Below are positions 25,374 to 34,064 of a stretch of 64,000 nucleotides of DNA, piece after piece (position 1 is the stretch's first letter; each line of letters begins with the position of its first letter). Source of the stretch: Lachnospiraceae bacterium (lineage in GTDB: Bacteria; Bacillota; Clostridia; Lachnospirales; Lachnospiraceae). The position numbers were made by a program, and so were the translations under genes. Location of the stretch: contig JAGAQU010000061.1 in the NCBI GenBank assembly GCA_017622575.1, positions 1 through 64,000 on the forward strand, given 5' to 3'. The notes under the pieces were generated by a model. It was not told the origin of the DNA. It saw nothing but the letters and a program-made list of their open reading frames with translations, and searched no databases.

Positions 25374-27011
25374 ATGAAATTAGACAGAGTGTTACCGGAA
25401 AAAAAGAAAAAAATAGTCATAGGGGTCATGTTCCTTGTACTCCTGATTTTGCAATTTCTTGTTCTGCTCTATTTTGGAGCGCGCAAGAGCGGCTTCCATG
25501 AGGATGAGTTTTATTCCTATTATTCTACCAACAAGACGGCCGGGCTGTCTGTGAATGACAGGACATGGCTCCCCCGGGACAGCTACCGCAATGATTTCGT
25601 GGTGCTTGAGGGAGAAGAATTTCGCTATGATGTGGTGAAAATGATGCAGTCCTGGGATGTGCATCCGCCGCTTTACTATTATATTCTCCATACAGTGTGC
25701 TCTCTTTTTCCCGGTGTATTCAGCAAATGGCTTGGCATTAGTGTGAACCTGATTGCCTTTGTGCCCTGCTTCCTTTTGCTGGCGTATCTTGTTTATAACA
25801 GTGTCGTGACAGGCGGTGGGGAAGATGAGAAAAGAAAGGGAATTTTGCTCAGCTTTTTAACCTGTCTTGCATGGGGATTTTCAGCGGCAGTGGTGTCGGG
25901 GGTAATGTTTATTCGCATGTATCAATGGCTGACACTGTTCGTACTTTTATGTGCCTGCCTCCATATCAGGGCAATCAGAAAAAATGATTATGGGTTCCGT
26001 TTTTTGATCCCACTTGGAATCACGGTTTTCCTGGGTTTTTTGACCCAGTATTACTATATTATTTTTCACTTTTTTATGGGCGTGGGATTCTGCTTTCTGC
26101 TTCTTAAGGAAAAGAGGATCAGGAATCTGCTTGCCTATGTTTTTTCCTGCGGATTCGGATTTTTCTGTGCCGTTCTCTATTATCCGGCCAGTCTGTCCCA
26201 TATTTTCAGGGGATATCGGGGCACGGAGGCGGTCAGTGAATTCAGCAATGCCGCCAATACCCTGGAAAGACTTGAGTTTTTTGTCTCTTTGTTCGATAAA
26301 TACGTAGTAAACGGCACATTGGCTGTTATCATCCTGCTGATCTGTCTTTTATGGATCACAGTATTTTACCGCGAAAAGAGAAAACCGGAAAAAGGCATGG
26401 GTCTTCTTTTGTTCACCTGCGCCGGATACTTTTTTACCATATCCAAGACAGCGCTTTTGCTGGGAGAAACTTCCAACAGATATCAGCTTCCCATTTATGG
26501 GGTTCTTGTTTTCCTTCTTCTGTATTTTCTCTATGTACCTGCGGAAATGCTGATAAACAGATATATCGGAGAAAAAAACAGACAGATCGCATTAAAATGG
26601 AATTACGGTGTTTGGTTACTCTTGTTTGCAGCAGTCCTTTTTATGGATGTGCCAGCGCTTAGGGAGACAAAAGTATTTTTCCTCTATGAGGAGGAAAAAC
26701 CCATCATGGATTATGTGAAAGAAAATAGTGATGTGCCGGTGATCGTATTTTACAATGAGTCTTCTCCGGATAACGTGTGGAGGCTCTCCGATGAACTGAT
26801 GGAATTTCCTGAGATTTATCTGGCAAGCCAGGGAAATCAGGAAAAGATCACAGATGAGAAACTGACGAAAAGCGACAAACTTCTTGTATATGTAGCAGAC
26901 CACGAGGATAAGGAAGAATGTCTTTATAATCTGCTCCAAAGCAGTGACAGACTTTCTGAATATCATGTGGTGGCTGAAAAGAATCTGTGGACCTTGTACG
27001 AGATGAATTAG
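25374..27011 (+). CDS. GT-C membrane glycosyltransferase (GT39/PMT-like)
   Basis: A 545-residue protein with about 11-13 membrane helices. The first outer loop carries the acidic pair in HEDEFYSYYS (about residues 40-50), and VHPPLYYYILH follows near 90; both are hallmarks of GT-C enzymes using polyprenyl-phosphate sugars. The C-terminal 90 residues form a soluble outer domain. It may decorate the polymer outside the membrane with the sugar loaded by the GtrB-like gene at 14792. The ATG at 25374 has GAGG at a proper distance; the GTG just before it is too close. Confidence 0.83.
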   Translation: MKLDRVLPEKKKKIVIGVMFLVLLILQFLVLLYFGARKSGFHEDEFYSYYSTNKTAGLSVNDRTWLPRDSYRNDFVVLEGEEFRYDVVKMMQSWDVHPPLYYYILHTVCSLFPGVFSKWLGISVNLIAFVPCFLLLAYLVYNSVVTGGGEDEKRKGILLSFLTCLAWGFSAAVVSGVMFIRMYQWLTLFVLLCACLHIRAIRKNDYGFRFLIPLGITVFLGFLTQYYYIIFHFFMGVGFCFLLLKEKRIRNLLAYVFSCGFGFFCAVLYYPASLSHIFRGYRGTEAVSEFSNAANTLERLEFFVSLFDKYVVNGTLAVIILLICLLWITVFYREKRKPEKGMGLLLFTCAGYFFTISKTALLLGETSNRYQLPIYGVLVFLLLYFLYVPAEMLINRYIGEKNRQIALKWNYGVWLLLFAAVLFMDVPALRETKVFFLYEEEKPIMDYVKENSDVPVIVFYNESSPDNVWRLSDELMEFPEIYLASQGNQEKITDEKLTKSDKLLVYVADHEDKEECLYNLLQSSDRLSEYHVVAEKNLWTLYEMN

Positions 27012-27020
27012 GAGAAAATT

Positions 27021-30008
27021 ATGAAAAAACCAATATCGGCATGGACATGGCTGTTTGTTTTTGTAATAGTGACTGCCATGCTTATGCCCTTTACGGTAAA
27101 GGCAACCGAAAAAACAGATGAATTCGGAGATTATGTTGCCACAGTTTACAATGAGCAGAACGGTCTTCCGACCGGAGAGGCAAACGTGGTCATTCAAACC
27201 TCTGACGGCTATATCTGGATAGGCAGCTATGGCGGATTGATTCGCTATGATGGCACAAATTTTGTGAATTACAGTATAGAAGAAAACGGCATTACTTCTT
27301 CTTCGATCAGAGCTCTTTTTGAAGATTCAAAAGGGCGCCTTTTTATTGGAACAAACGATGCAGGGGTTTTTGTATATGAGAACAATGAATTTGTAAAAAT
27401 AAAAGGACCTGAGGATCACTCCTTTCTGTGCATTCGTGATTTTACAGAAGGAGAGAACGGCATCATATATGCAGCTTCCAACTCCGGGCTTGCGCAGATT
27501 ACGGATCATGAATTGACCCCTGTCGATGATGACATTCTTCTGGGAAATATTGTTTACTCTGTTGCCATGGATTCTTATGCAAGAGTGTGGTGTTGCCTGT
27601 CGCAGGGAATCTGTGCGGTTGTGGATCAGGGCAGAGTGATCGAACAGATATCCTCAGACAGTTTTTTTAATGATACTGAGGTTTACTGTATCGCTTCCGG
27701 AAAAGACGGAAGCATTTATCTGGGAACAGCCGGAAAGAAAGCCGCGAGAGTGATCTGCAAAGATGCGGGCTTTACCGAAAACTCCTTTGGAATTACTTAT
27801 TATGAGACAGGTGAAGTGACCACACATAACCAAATTCGTGTGTGTGACGGCGGGCAGGTTTTGATTTCGGGATTGAATGGATTCGGATGCATTACTGCCG
27901 ATGACAAATTTTATCAGACGAAGGATAAACGTCATGCTACTTCCGTCAATGCCGCAGAGCTGGATTATGAAGGAAATTTGTGGATTGCCTCTTCTTCTCT
28001 GGGTATTGTGAAGTATTCCAAAGGCTGCTTTGAAACGCCGAATGAAGCGGCAGGACTTGACGGAGTGGCGCTGAATACTGTGGTAAAGCTGGGAGATCAG
28101 TATTATGCGGGAACCAATGAAGGGCTCCTCGTTTTTGACGGGAACTGGAATCCGGTGGAAAATTCCCTGACAGAGCTTCTTTCAGAGGACAGGATCAGAA
28201 ATATGATTGCCACGGAAAATGGTCTTTTGTGGGTGGCCACTTACTATGGACATGGTGTAGTGAGCTTTGATCCTGATACGGAGGAAATAATCTGTTACAC
28301 AGGCGCGGAAGGTCTTGTCAATGAAGGTGTCAGAGTGCTTTTAGAGCGGTCTGACGGCTCTGTGGCAGCAGGGACCCAGAACGGCATCAGCATCATTAAG
28401 GATGGAAAAATCATTAAAAATTATTCCAAAGAGGACGAAAAGGGTTTGGATAACAGCACAATCCTGTGCCTTTTGGAAGATGATGACGGCACTCTTTATG
28501 CGGGAAGTGATGGCTGGGGTATTTATGTAATCACAGATGATAAGATTACCAATTACGGATTTGCACAGGGACTTCAGGAGGGAGTTGTTTTACGAATCTT
28601 GAAGGACCGGGAAGGCTCCGGCTTTTTTGTCAGTGCCGGAAGCAGTCTGTATTATTTTGAAAACGGTTCGTTCAGAAAGCTTACCAATTTTAAAAAGAGC
28701 GCTGGGAGTATTTTTGACCTATATGAAAAAGACGGTACTCTCTATATGATGCAAAATAGCGGAATTCTTGCGGCAGACAGAGAAGGACTGCTTGGTCCGG
28801 AGGATGTGGAAACTGTGTTATACGGCTCACCATATGGACTTACGGGTTCTTTGAATGCCAATACATGGAATTATCTTGACAAAGACGGAATGCTATATCT
28901 TTCTACCAGAAGCGGTATCAGCATGTTCCGGTTTACGGGGGTGGATAATCCGTTGCCGAGAGGAATCATCAATGATATCCGGGTGGACGATCAGGTCTAT
29001 GGGCACCCGGAAAGCGTGAATGCCGACAAGGATGCTACCCGCATTACCATTGATTTTTCCACTCTTTCGTATACGGGAACTACAGTGAGCAAAATGGCTT
29101 ACCGACTTCTTGGATTCGATGAGCAGGAGACGATTGTTGCCCAGGAGAAGAGCAGCAGTATCAGTTATACCAATCTGCCCGGCGGAAATTATACCTTTTA
29201 TTTGAGAATATATGATCCGGCAGATCCGGAAAAGAATTATGAATACGAGGTTCCTATTTATAAGAAAAAGCAGATAACCGAGTTCCCGCTTTTTTGGATT
29301 TCCTGTATTGTTATAACGCTGTTGGTTGTTGCCGGCATTTGCTATCTGATCGCCCGGGCAAAAATTAAAAGTATTAAGAAGAGACAGCGGGAATACCAGA
29401 CGATTACGGAACAGTTCCTGATGGCGTTTGCAAAGATGATCGATGCCAAGGACAAATATACCAACGGACATTCCATAAGGGTGGCGCTATACTCCAAGGA
29501 ACTGGCAAAGAGAATGGGGCTTCCGGAGGAAGAACAGGAGAGAATTTATTATATTGCTTTGATGCACGATATCGGGAAGATCGGAATTCCGGATAGTATT
29601 CTAAAAAAAGAAGGAAAGCTGACGGATGAGGAGATGGCAGTGATCAGGACACATCCCGTGATCGGCGGGGAGATCCTCAAAAATTGTACTGCCTTAAAGG
29701 GAATTGCGGAAGGTGCCAGATATCACCATGAGCGTTTTGACGGAACCGGTTACTGTATGGGGCTTGCTGGGGCGGAAATTCCGCTGATTGCCCGTATCAT
29801 CGGAGTGGCAGATGCCTATGATGCCATGTCTAATGCAAGGTGTTATCGGAAAGCTCTTGACAGGGAAGTGATTATCAGTGAATTGAAAGAGGGAACAGGG
29901 ACACAGTTTGACCCGGAAATTGTTCCTCTGATGCTTCAGATGATTGAAGAAGGTGTTGTACCTGTGGATATTGAAGGAAACGCTCTTACAGAGAAACCAT
30001 TTGAATAA
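27021..30008 (+). CDS. beta-propeller sensor with HD-GYP phosphodiesterase output
   Basis: A 995-residue membrane sensor. It has a signal peptide (about 1-29), then an extracellular part of about 650 residues with Reg_prop repeats (GYIWIGSYGGLIRYDG, then NLWIASSSLGIVKYSKG and GLLWVATYYGHGVVSFD) forming one or two propellers. A Y_Y_Y-like Ig domain follows (about 655-740, TISYTNLPGGNYTFYLRIYD-like). A membrane helix at about 755-777 leads to a cytoplasmic HD-GYP domain (about 795-980) with HDIGK, HHERFDGTGY and the later DAYDAM. HD-GYP domains break down cyclic di-GMP. It lies 9 bp after the GT-C gene, in the polysaccharide operon, and may sense glycan outside and adjust cyclic di-GMP inside. 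Confidence 0.92.
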   Translation: MKKPISAWTWLFVFVIVTAMLMPFTVKATEKTDEFGDYVATVYNEQNGLPTGEANVVIQTSDGYIWIGSYGGLIRYDGTNFVNYSIEENGITSSSIRALFEDSKGRLFIGTNDAGVFVYENNEFVKIKGPEDHSFLCIRDFTEGENGIIYAASNSGLAQITDHELTPVDDDILLGNIVYSVAMDSYARVWCCLSQGICAVVDQGRVIEQISSDSFFNDTEVYCIASGKDGSIYLGTAGKKAARVICKDAGFTENSFGITYYETGEVTTHNQIRVCDGGQVLISGLNGFGCITADDKFYQTKDKRHATSVNAAELDYEGNLWIASSSLGIVKYSKGCFETPNEAAGLDGVALNTVVKLGDQYYAGTNEGLLVFDGNWNPVENSLTELLSEDRIRNMIATENGLLWVATYYGHGVVSFDPDTEEIICYTGAEGLVNEGVRVLLERSDGSVAAGTQNGISIIKDGKIIKNYSKEDEKGLDNSTILCLLEDDDGTLYAGSDGWGIYVITDDKITNYGFAQGLQEGVVLRILKDREGSGFFVSAGSSLYYFENGSFRKLTNFKKSAGSIFDLYEKDGTLYMMQNSGILAADREGLLGPEDVETVLYGSPYGLTGSLNANTWNYLDKDGMLYLSTRSGISMFRFTGVDNPLPRGIINDIRVDDQVYGHPESVNADKDATRITIDFSTLSYTGTTVSKMAYRLLGFDEQETIVAQEKSSSISYTNLPGGNYTFYLRIYDPADPEKNYEYEVPIYKKKQITEFPLFWISCIVITLLVVAGICYLIARAKIKSIKKRQREYQTITEQFLMAFAKMIDAKDKYTNGHSIRVALYSKELAKRMGLPEEEQERIYYIALMHDIGKIGIPDSILKKEGKLTDEEMAVIRTHPVIGGEILKNCTALKGIAEGARYHHERFDGTGYCMGLAGAEIPLIARIIGVADAYDAMSNARCYRKALDREVIISELKEGTGTQFDPEIVPLMLQMIEEGVVPVDIEGNALTEKPFE

Positions 30009-30012
30009 AAAT

Positions 30013-30041
30013 TTGATGTTACGAATATTTTATGATACACT
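30013..30041 (+). promoter_or_regulatory. probable promoter of the dehydratase gene
   Basis: TTGATG (30013-30018) and TACACT (30036-30041) are separated by 17 bp. The pair starts just after the HD-GYP stop, so the next gene need not depend on read-through. Confidence 0.5.
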
Positions 30042-30073
30042 AGGTACGATAATACAGTGTCGGAGGCAAATTT

Positions 30074-31072
30074 ATGTTATTGGATAATAAAACGATTCTC
30101 ATTACCGGAGGAACAGGCTCCTTTGGCAAATGCTTTACCAAATATGTGCTCACGCATTATGAGCCGAAGAAGATCATTATTTATTCCAGAGATGAGTTTA
30201 AACAGTTCATCATGGAAAATGAATTTAAGGAATATAAGGATAAACTGAGATTCTTTATCGGAGATGTGCGGGACAAGGAGAGACTGACAAGAGCGCTTGA
30301 GGGCGTGGATTATGTGATCCATGCAGCAGCCTTAAAGCAGGTGCCTGCGTGTGAATACAATCCAAACGAAGCGATTAAGACAAATATCCACGGTGCCCAG
30401 AATGTGATCGATGCAGCCCTTGATACCAATGTGAAAAAAGTAGTTGCCCTGTCCACAGATAAGGCCGTGAATCCGGTGAATCTCTATGGCGGCACCAAGC
30501 TGGTATCGGACAAGCTGTTTATTGCGGCAAATGCTTATGCAGGTACCAAGGATATCAATTTTTCTATCGTACGTTACGGAAATGTGGCAGGAAGTCGTGG
30601 CTCCATCATTCCCTTTTTCCATAATATTATCAAGAATGGAGGAACAGAACTGCCAATTACCGATTACCGCATGACCCGTTTCTGGATCAGCCTGACAGAA
30701 GGTGTTGAACTTGTAATCAAGGCCCTTGAGGAAGCCACAGGCGGTGAAACCTTTATCAGTAAGATCCCTTCCTTCAAGATCACGGATCTGGCGGAAGCCA
30801 TGCTGCCCGGCTGTAAGATGCCGGAGATCGGCATTCGTCCGGGAGAGAAGCTTCATGAGATTATGGTGACGGTGGAAGATTCTGCCACTACCTATGAATA
30901 TGATAAGCATTTTATCGTGTATCCCCAGGTTACCTGGAATGAGAAGCAGAAGATCAACACAAATGGAAAAAAGGTGCAGGAAGGCTTCTCCTACAGCTCG
31001 GGTAACAATACAGAATGGCTTTCTGTGGAGCAGATCAGAGAACTCTTAAAAACGGTGGAATTGGAAAAATAG
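30074..31072 (+). CDS. UDP-N-acetylglucosamine 4,6-dehydratase-like (PseB/FlaA1 type)
   Basis: A 332-residue short-chain dehydrogenase-type enzyme. The NAD(P) loop is ITGGTGSFGKCF near residue 11, HAAALKQVPACEYNP follows near 90, and the catalytic lysine sits in LYGGTKLVSDKLF. This last block is characteristic of PseB/FlaA1/CapE rather than ordinary epimerases. The length matches PseB. These enzymes turn UDP-GlcNAc into a 4-keto-6-deoxy sugar for rare-sugar synthesis. No PseC-like aminotransferase is visible nearby, so the final sugar is unknown. GGAGG precedes the start. Confidence 0.88.
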   Translation: MLLDNKTILITGGTGSFGKCFTKYVLTHYEPKKIIIYSRDEFKQFIMENEFKEYKDKLRFFIGDVRDKERLTRALEGVDYVIHAAALKQVPACEYNPNEAIKTNIHGAQNVIDAALDTNVKKVVALSTDKAVNPVNLYGGTKLVSDKLFIAANAYAGTKDINFSIVRYGNVAGSRGSIIPFFHNIIKNGGTELPITDYRMTRFWISLTEGVELVIKALEEATGGETFISKIPSFKITDLAEAMLPGCKMPEIGIRPGEKLHEIMVTVEDSATTYEYDKHFIVYPQVTWNEKQKINTNGKKVQEGFSYSSGNNTEWLSVEQIRELLKTVELEK

Positions 31073-31117
31073 CATTCGGAATAAGAAAGCGGTAAACTGC
31101 ATATAGATGTGGAAACA

Positions 31118-31154
31118 GGGTGCACAGAGACTTTCGTTGCACCCTTTCTTTTTT
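31118..31154 (+). terminator. terminator of the dehydratase gene
   Basis: GGGTGCA (31118-31124) pairs with TGCACCC (31138-31144), followed by TTTCTTTTTT. Confidence 0.88.
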
Positions 31155-31178
31155 GATCTGTGTTAAGGAGGATAAACC

Positions 31179-32228
31179 ATGGATATTACAGTGAGAGAAG
31201 ATAATCTGGAGTGGGCGATGGCGCTTCACAGGAGCTGCCCGGTAGTGGATGCTCATTTGGATCTGGCAGGGGAGATTCTTATGAGACATAGAATAGGAGA
31301 GACAGACGTCATTCAAAAATATTATCTGGAAAATTTCCGAAAAGCGGGGATAAAACTGGTATTTTCTTCTATTTTTGTGGAAAATGAAAACCTTGACAGC
31401 GCATGGGAAAATGCCATGGATCAAATCCGGGTGCTGAAGAAAGAGGTCGAGTCACTTTCGGAGGTGATGCTGGTCACGAACAGGGAAGAACTGAATACTC
31501 TCCTTGCCGGAGACAAGATTGGCATTCTAATTTACATGGAAGGATTGGAATGCATCGGTGAGGACATTGATAAGCTGGATGAACTGTATCAGATGGGGAT
31601 CCGCGGCGCTTCCCTGGTCTGGAGCAGAAAAGGGGCACTGGCAACCGGCTGCTGCACCGCCCGGGATAAATGCGAGAAGAAAGGACCGCTCACAAAAGCC
31701 GGAATCCGGGCAATTGAGCGATTGGAGGAGCTCTCCATGTTTCTTGATATCAGCCATTTAAATGATGAGGGATTTGAACAGGTATGTCACCTCGCAAACA
31801 GGCCCTTTCTTGCCACTCATTCAGGATCCCGAAATGTCTATGACAGCTATCGGAATCTGACAGATGAGCAGATGAGAGCATTGGCGGGCAAAGGTGGCAT
31901 AATGGGAGTAAACGGATGCAAATATATTGCCGGTTCTCTTGCCGGAAATCACCTGGAGATGCTGTGCCGCCATGTGGAGTATGAGGTGGAGAAGATCGGA
32001 GAAACACATGTGGGATATGGATTTGATCTGTGCGATTCCTATGAGCGCGGAAAGGCGGTTCTGGAAGGGCGAATCTCCACAAGTCAGGATGATTGTCTCA
32101 CAGATCACGGTCAAATCCCTTTTTTGACGGCTGCACTGCTTCAAAGAGGCATGAAGGAAGAAGATGTGCGCCGGATCATCGGAGAGAATTTTGCAGACTA
32201 CCTGAAAATGATGCTGCCGGCAAAGTGA
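31179..32228 (+). CDS. membrane dipeptidase, peptidase M19 family
   Basis: A 349-residue metal-dependent dipeptidase with a TIM-barrel fold. The first metal site is VDAHLDLAG (residues 20-28), followed by the bridging glutamate in YMEGLECIG, SHSGSRN-type ATHSGSRNVYD and a later GYGFDLCDS acid. Renal dipeptidase homologues split dipeptides, including D-amino-acid forms. No signal peptide is seen, so it should be cytoplasmic. AAGGAGG precedes the ATG. It converges on the GH18 gene with only 5 bp between stops and no terminator seen. Confidence 0.92.
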   Translation: MDITVREDNLEWAMALHRSCPVVDAHLDLAGEILMRHRIGETDVIQKYYLENFRKAGIKLVFSSIFVENENLDSAWENAMDQIRVLKKEVESLSEVMLVTNREELNTLLAGDKIGILIYMEGLECIGEDIDKLDELYQMGIRGASLVWSRKGALATGCCTARDKCEKKGPLTKAGIRAIERLEELSMFLDISHLNDEGFEQVCHLANRPFLATHSGSRNVYDSYRNLTDEQMRALAGKGGIMGVNGCKYIAGSLAGNHLEMLCRHVEYEVEKIGETHVGYGFDLCDSYERGKAVLEGRISTSQDDCLTDHGQIPFLTAALLQRGMKEEDVRRIIGENFADYLKMMLPAK

Positions 32229-32233
32229 TCCGG

Positions 32234-33373
32234 TCAGAACTTTTGAATCTGGAACATATCCTGAAATAAAAGAAAGGCCGGGCGGAAAAGCTTCATGATC
32301 TGCCATATGCTGATACCGCGGAGCTGATAGCTCGGAAGCAGAGAGTATTTTTCTGTGAGGCTTCTTACGTCCTCAAACCATACTTCGTGCCGGATTCCGT
32401 TTTCTGTGTAGGTAAAATAAGGGGACATGGCAGTCTCATCGAAAAGAATCGGTACACCGGCTCGTATGGCAATCTGTACTGCTTCCGTATTACTGATGGT
32501 ACGTGCCTTTGTTACACCTTTTTCATAGGGAAGAGGCCAATCATACCCATAATTGGGAATGCCCAGATGGATTTTTGAGGGATCGATCCTTGTGACGGCA
32601 TAATTTACAACTTCTATTACCTTGTTGATCGGGGCTACAGCCATGGGAGGACCATAAGTGTAGCCCCATTCGTATGTCATAAGAAGCACCCAGTCAGCGG
32701 CATTGCCAAGTAGCCTGTAATCCTTTCCTTCATAGAGAAGTCCGGGCTGATCGTCGCTGGTTTTGGGAGCAAGGGCTACCGAGACGGTATAACCGTATGG
32801 TGTGAGAAAATTTTGTAAATCTGCCACGAAATTGGCAAAGGGAACACGGTCCGCGGACAGAATATATTCAAAATCCACATCCACGCCCTGGAATCCTTTT
32901 TCGTTCATAGCAGCCAGAAGATTCTGAAAAAGGCGGTTCTTTACAACCTCGTCATTCACCATGGTGGTGATGAGGTAATTGTTGAACATGCCATCCGGAC
33001 CAAAAGGCGTGAGAGTGAGAATGGGACGGGCACCAAGGCGATAGGCCCACTGTATCATAAATTGATCATCAAGTGTAGGTGGTACCAGTTCACCTTCGGT
33101 GGTGAAGCCGTAAGAAAAAATGAAAAGATAGGATAAGAACGGCAGGGTTTCCTGCAGTACCATCTCTTCAATAAAAGGATAAGCATACCCTCCTGAGTAA
33201 GCGGAAAAGGTGGGCTCAGAGACCGGAGATGTGGATATAAGAAGAGCCTGGCCCACAGCAAGAGCATAGGGATAGGCCAATTGATTGTCATAGATAACAG
33301 AGGCAGGGGAAACGCCGTAGAAGGCGGCAATGGTATCTACGGTATCTCCCTGCTTCACTACGTGGATTTCCAT
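32234..33373 (-). CDS. LysM and GH18 domain cell-wall hydrolase (SleL/YaaH-like)
   Basis: A 379-residue protein. Residues 1-47 are one LysM repeat (HVVKQGDTVDTIAAFYGVSP), then a glycoside hydrolase 18 domain whose catalytic DxxDxDxE-type block reads GVDVDFEY near residue 147. LMTYEWGY near 210 is a further GH18 landmark. This matches SleL/YaaH, N-acetylglucosaminidases that act on spore cortex fragments. A sporulation role is inferred from the family only; no signal peptide is present, as in other LysM-led spore proteins. The ribosome site is weak (AGGAT). Confidence 0.9.
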   Translation of the reverse strand: MEIHVVKQGDTVDTIAAFYGVSPASVIYDNQLAYPYALAVGQALLISTSPVSEPTFSAYSGGYAYPFIEEMVLQETLPFLSYLFIFSYGFTTEGELVPPTLDDQFMIQWAYRLGARPILTLTPFGPDGMFNNYLITTMVNDEVVKNRLFQNLLAAMNEKGFQGVDVDFEYILSADRVPFANFVADLQNFLTPYGYTVSVALAPKTSDDQPGLLYEGKDYRLLGNAADWVLLMTYEWGYTYGPPMAVAPINKVIEVVNYAVTRIDPSKIHLGIPNYGYDWPLPYEKGVTKARTISNTEAVQIAIRAGVPILFDETAMSPYFTYTENGIRHEVWFEDVRSLTEKYSLLPSYQLRGISIWQIMKLFRPAFLLFQDMFQIQKF

Positions 33374-33437
33374 AAAATATCCTGAAACTGCTTTTGCTTC
33401 AAAATATGCATAAAAAGATTCAGGTGTTCCTCCGGGA

Positions 33438-33590
33438 CTATTTCATCAGGGGAATTCCCTTTGTGATTTTCCGGTAAATCTTCCATACGATAACAGCCGG
33501 CAGGGAGAATGTTAAATATAAAGTGGAAAAGAGTCCTGCCAGACCACCGATGATCATAATAAGTAACAGACCGATATTTACGTCGAACAT
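33438..33590 (-). CDS. 50-residue membrane protein
   Basis: A short gene read leftward: ATG at 33590-33588, stop at 33440-33438, with GAGGTG about 9 bp upstream. The product begins MFDVNIGLLLIMIIGGLAGL, has one or two membrane helices (about 6-36), then a basic tail (WKIYRKITKGIPLMK). The hydrophobic core plus basic end and the strong ribosome site make it a real gene. Similar very short proteins occur in Lachnospiraceae, sometimes mislabelled as a decarboxylase subunit. It lies 64 bp upstream of the GH18 gene in the same direction. Function unknown. Confidence 0.75.
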   Translation of the reverse strand: MFDVNIGLLLIMIIGGLAGLFSTLYLTFSLPAVIVWKIYRKITKGIPLMK

Positions 33591-33670
33591 AATTCAGACA
33601 CCTCACATTCAGAAATTTCAGCCTTATTTTAGCAACGAAGAAGACAGGCGGAAAGCATTTTGCAGTGATT

Positions 33671-33720
33671 TTAACAACAGTTTAACGTTTTGTTAACGAT
33701 GTCTTAACAGCCGTTATAAG
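33671..33720 (+). promoter_or_regulatory. PhoP-box-like array of four TTAAC repeats before a -10
   Basis: TTAACA (33671), TTAACG (33682), TTAACG (33693) and TTAACA (33704) are spaced exactly 11 bp apart, one helical turn. TATAAG (33715-33720) follows 5 bp later. In Bacillus, PhoP dimers bind four TTAACA-like repeats with 11-bp period directly upstream of the -10. If used, this would place rightward transcription toward the UDP-sugar pyrophosphorylase under phosphate-starvation control. Confidence 0.65.
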
Positions 33721-33821
33721 GAGAAGATGTGAGAAGTAGCAGTTGCATATTATGCGGAAAAAAACTATAATAATATTGTATTATAAAATGATCGATTCAT
33801 GATTTACAAAGGATATTGCAT

Positions 33822-34039
33822 ATGAACGAAAAAGATTACGAGGGCAGAATCAAAGCGTTAGAGAAAGAAATTAAGGTCATGAAAGAACGGTACAGGATTC
33901 TTGCGGAAACCACGCCGGCTCTTCTGTTTGAATATAAGCCGAAAAAAGAGAACTGGAGGATTTGTTCAATCGTTCGGATAACGCCATGTATCAAGCCAAA
34001 AAAGCAGGGAAAAATCATTATTATGTATATAAAGAATAA
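33822..34039 (+). pseudogene. gutted PAS-GGDEF diguanylate cyclase
   Basis: From ATG 33822, with AAGGA upstream, the frame encodes a coiled-coil lead-in and the start of a PAS domain (YRILAETTPALLFEY). Near 33950 the sequence jumps: in another frame, 33956-34036 encodes EDLFNRSDNAMYQAKKAGKN and then HYYVYKE, followed by TAA at 34037. That is the unmistakable C-terminal end of a GGDEF domain. The middle, with the GGDEF catalytic loop, is missing. A single deletion with a frame change explains this. The remnant is in frame with the next gene and so mimics an N-terminal extension. Confidence 0.85.
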
Positions 34040-34064
34040 TCTGTGTCAAAATGGAGGAAAAGAA

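Noticed and set aside
33816..34064. An 83-residue N-terminal extension on the UDP-sugar pyrophosphorylase
   Set aside because: It is the frame of the deleted PAS-GGDEF gene. The ATG at 34065 has an ideal ribosome site and matches the family start.
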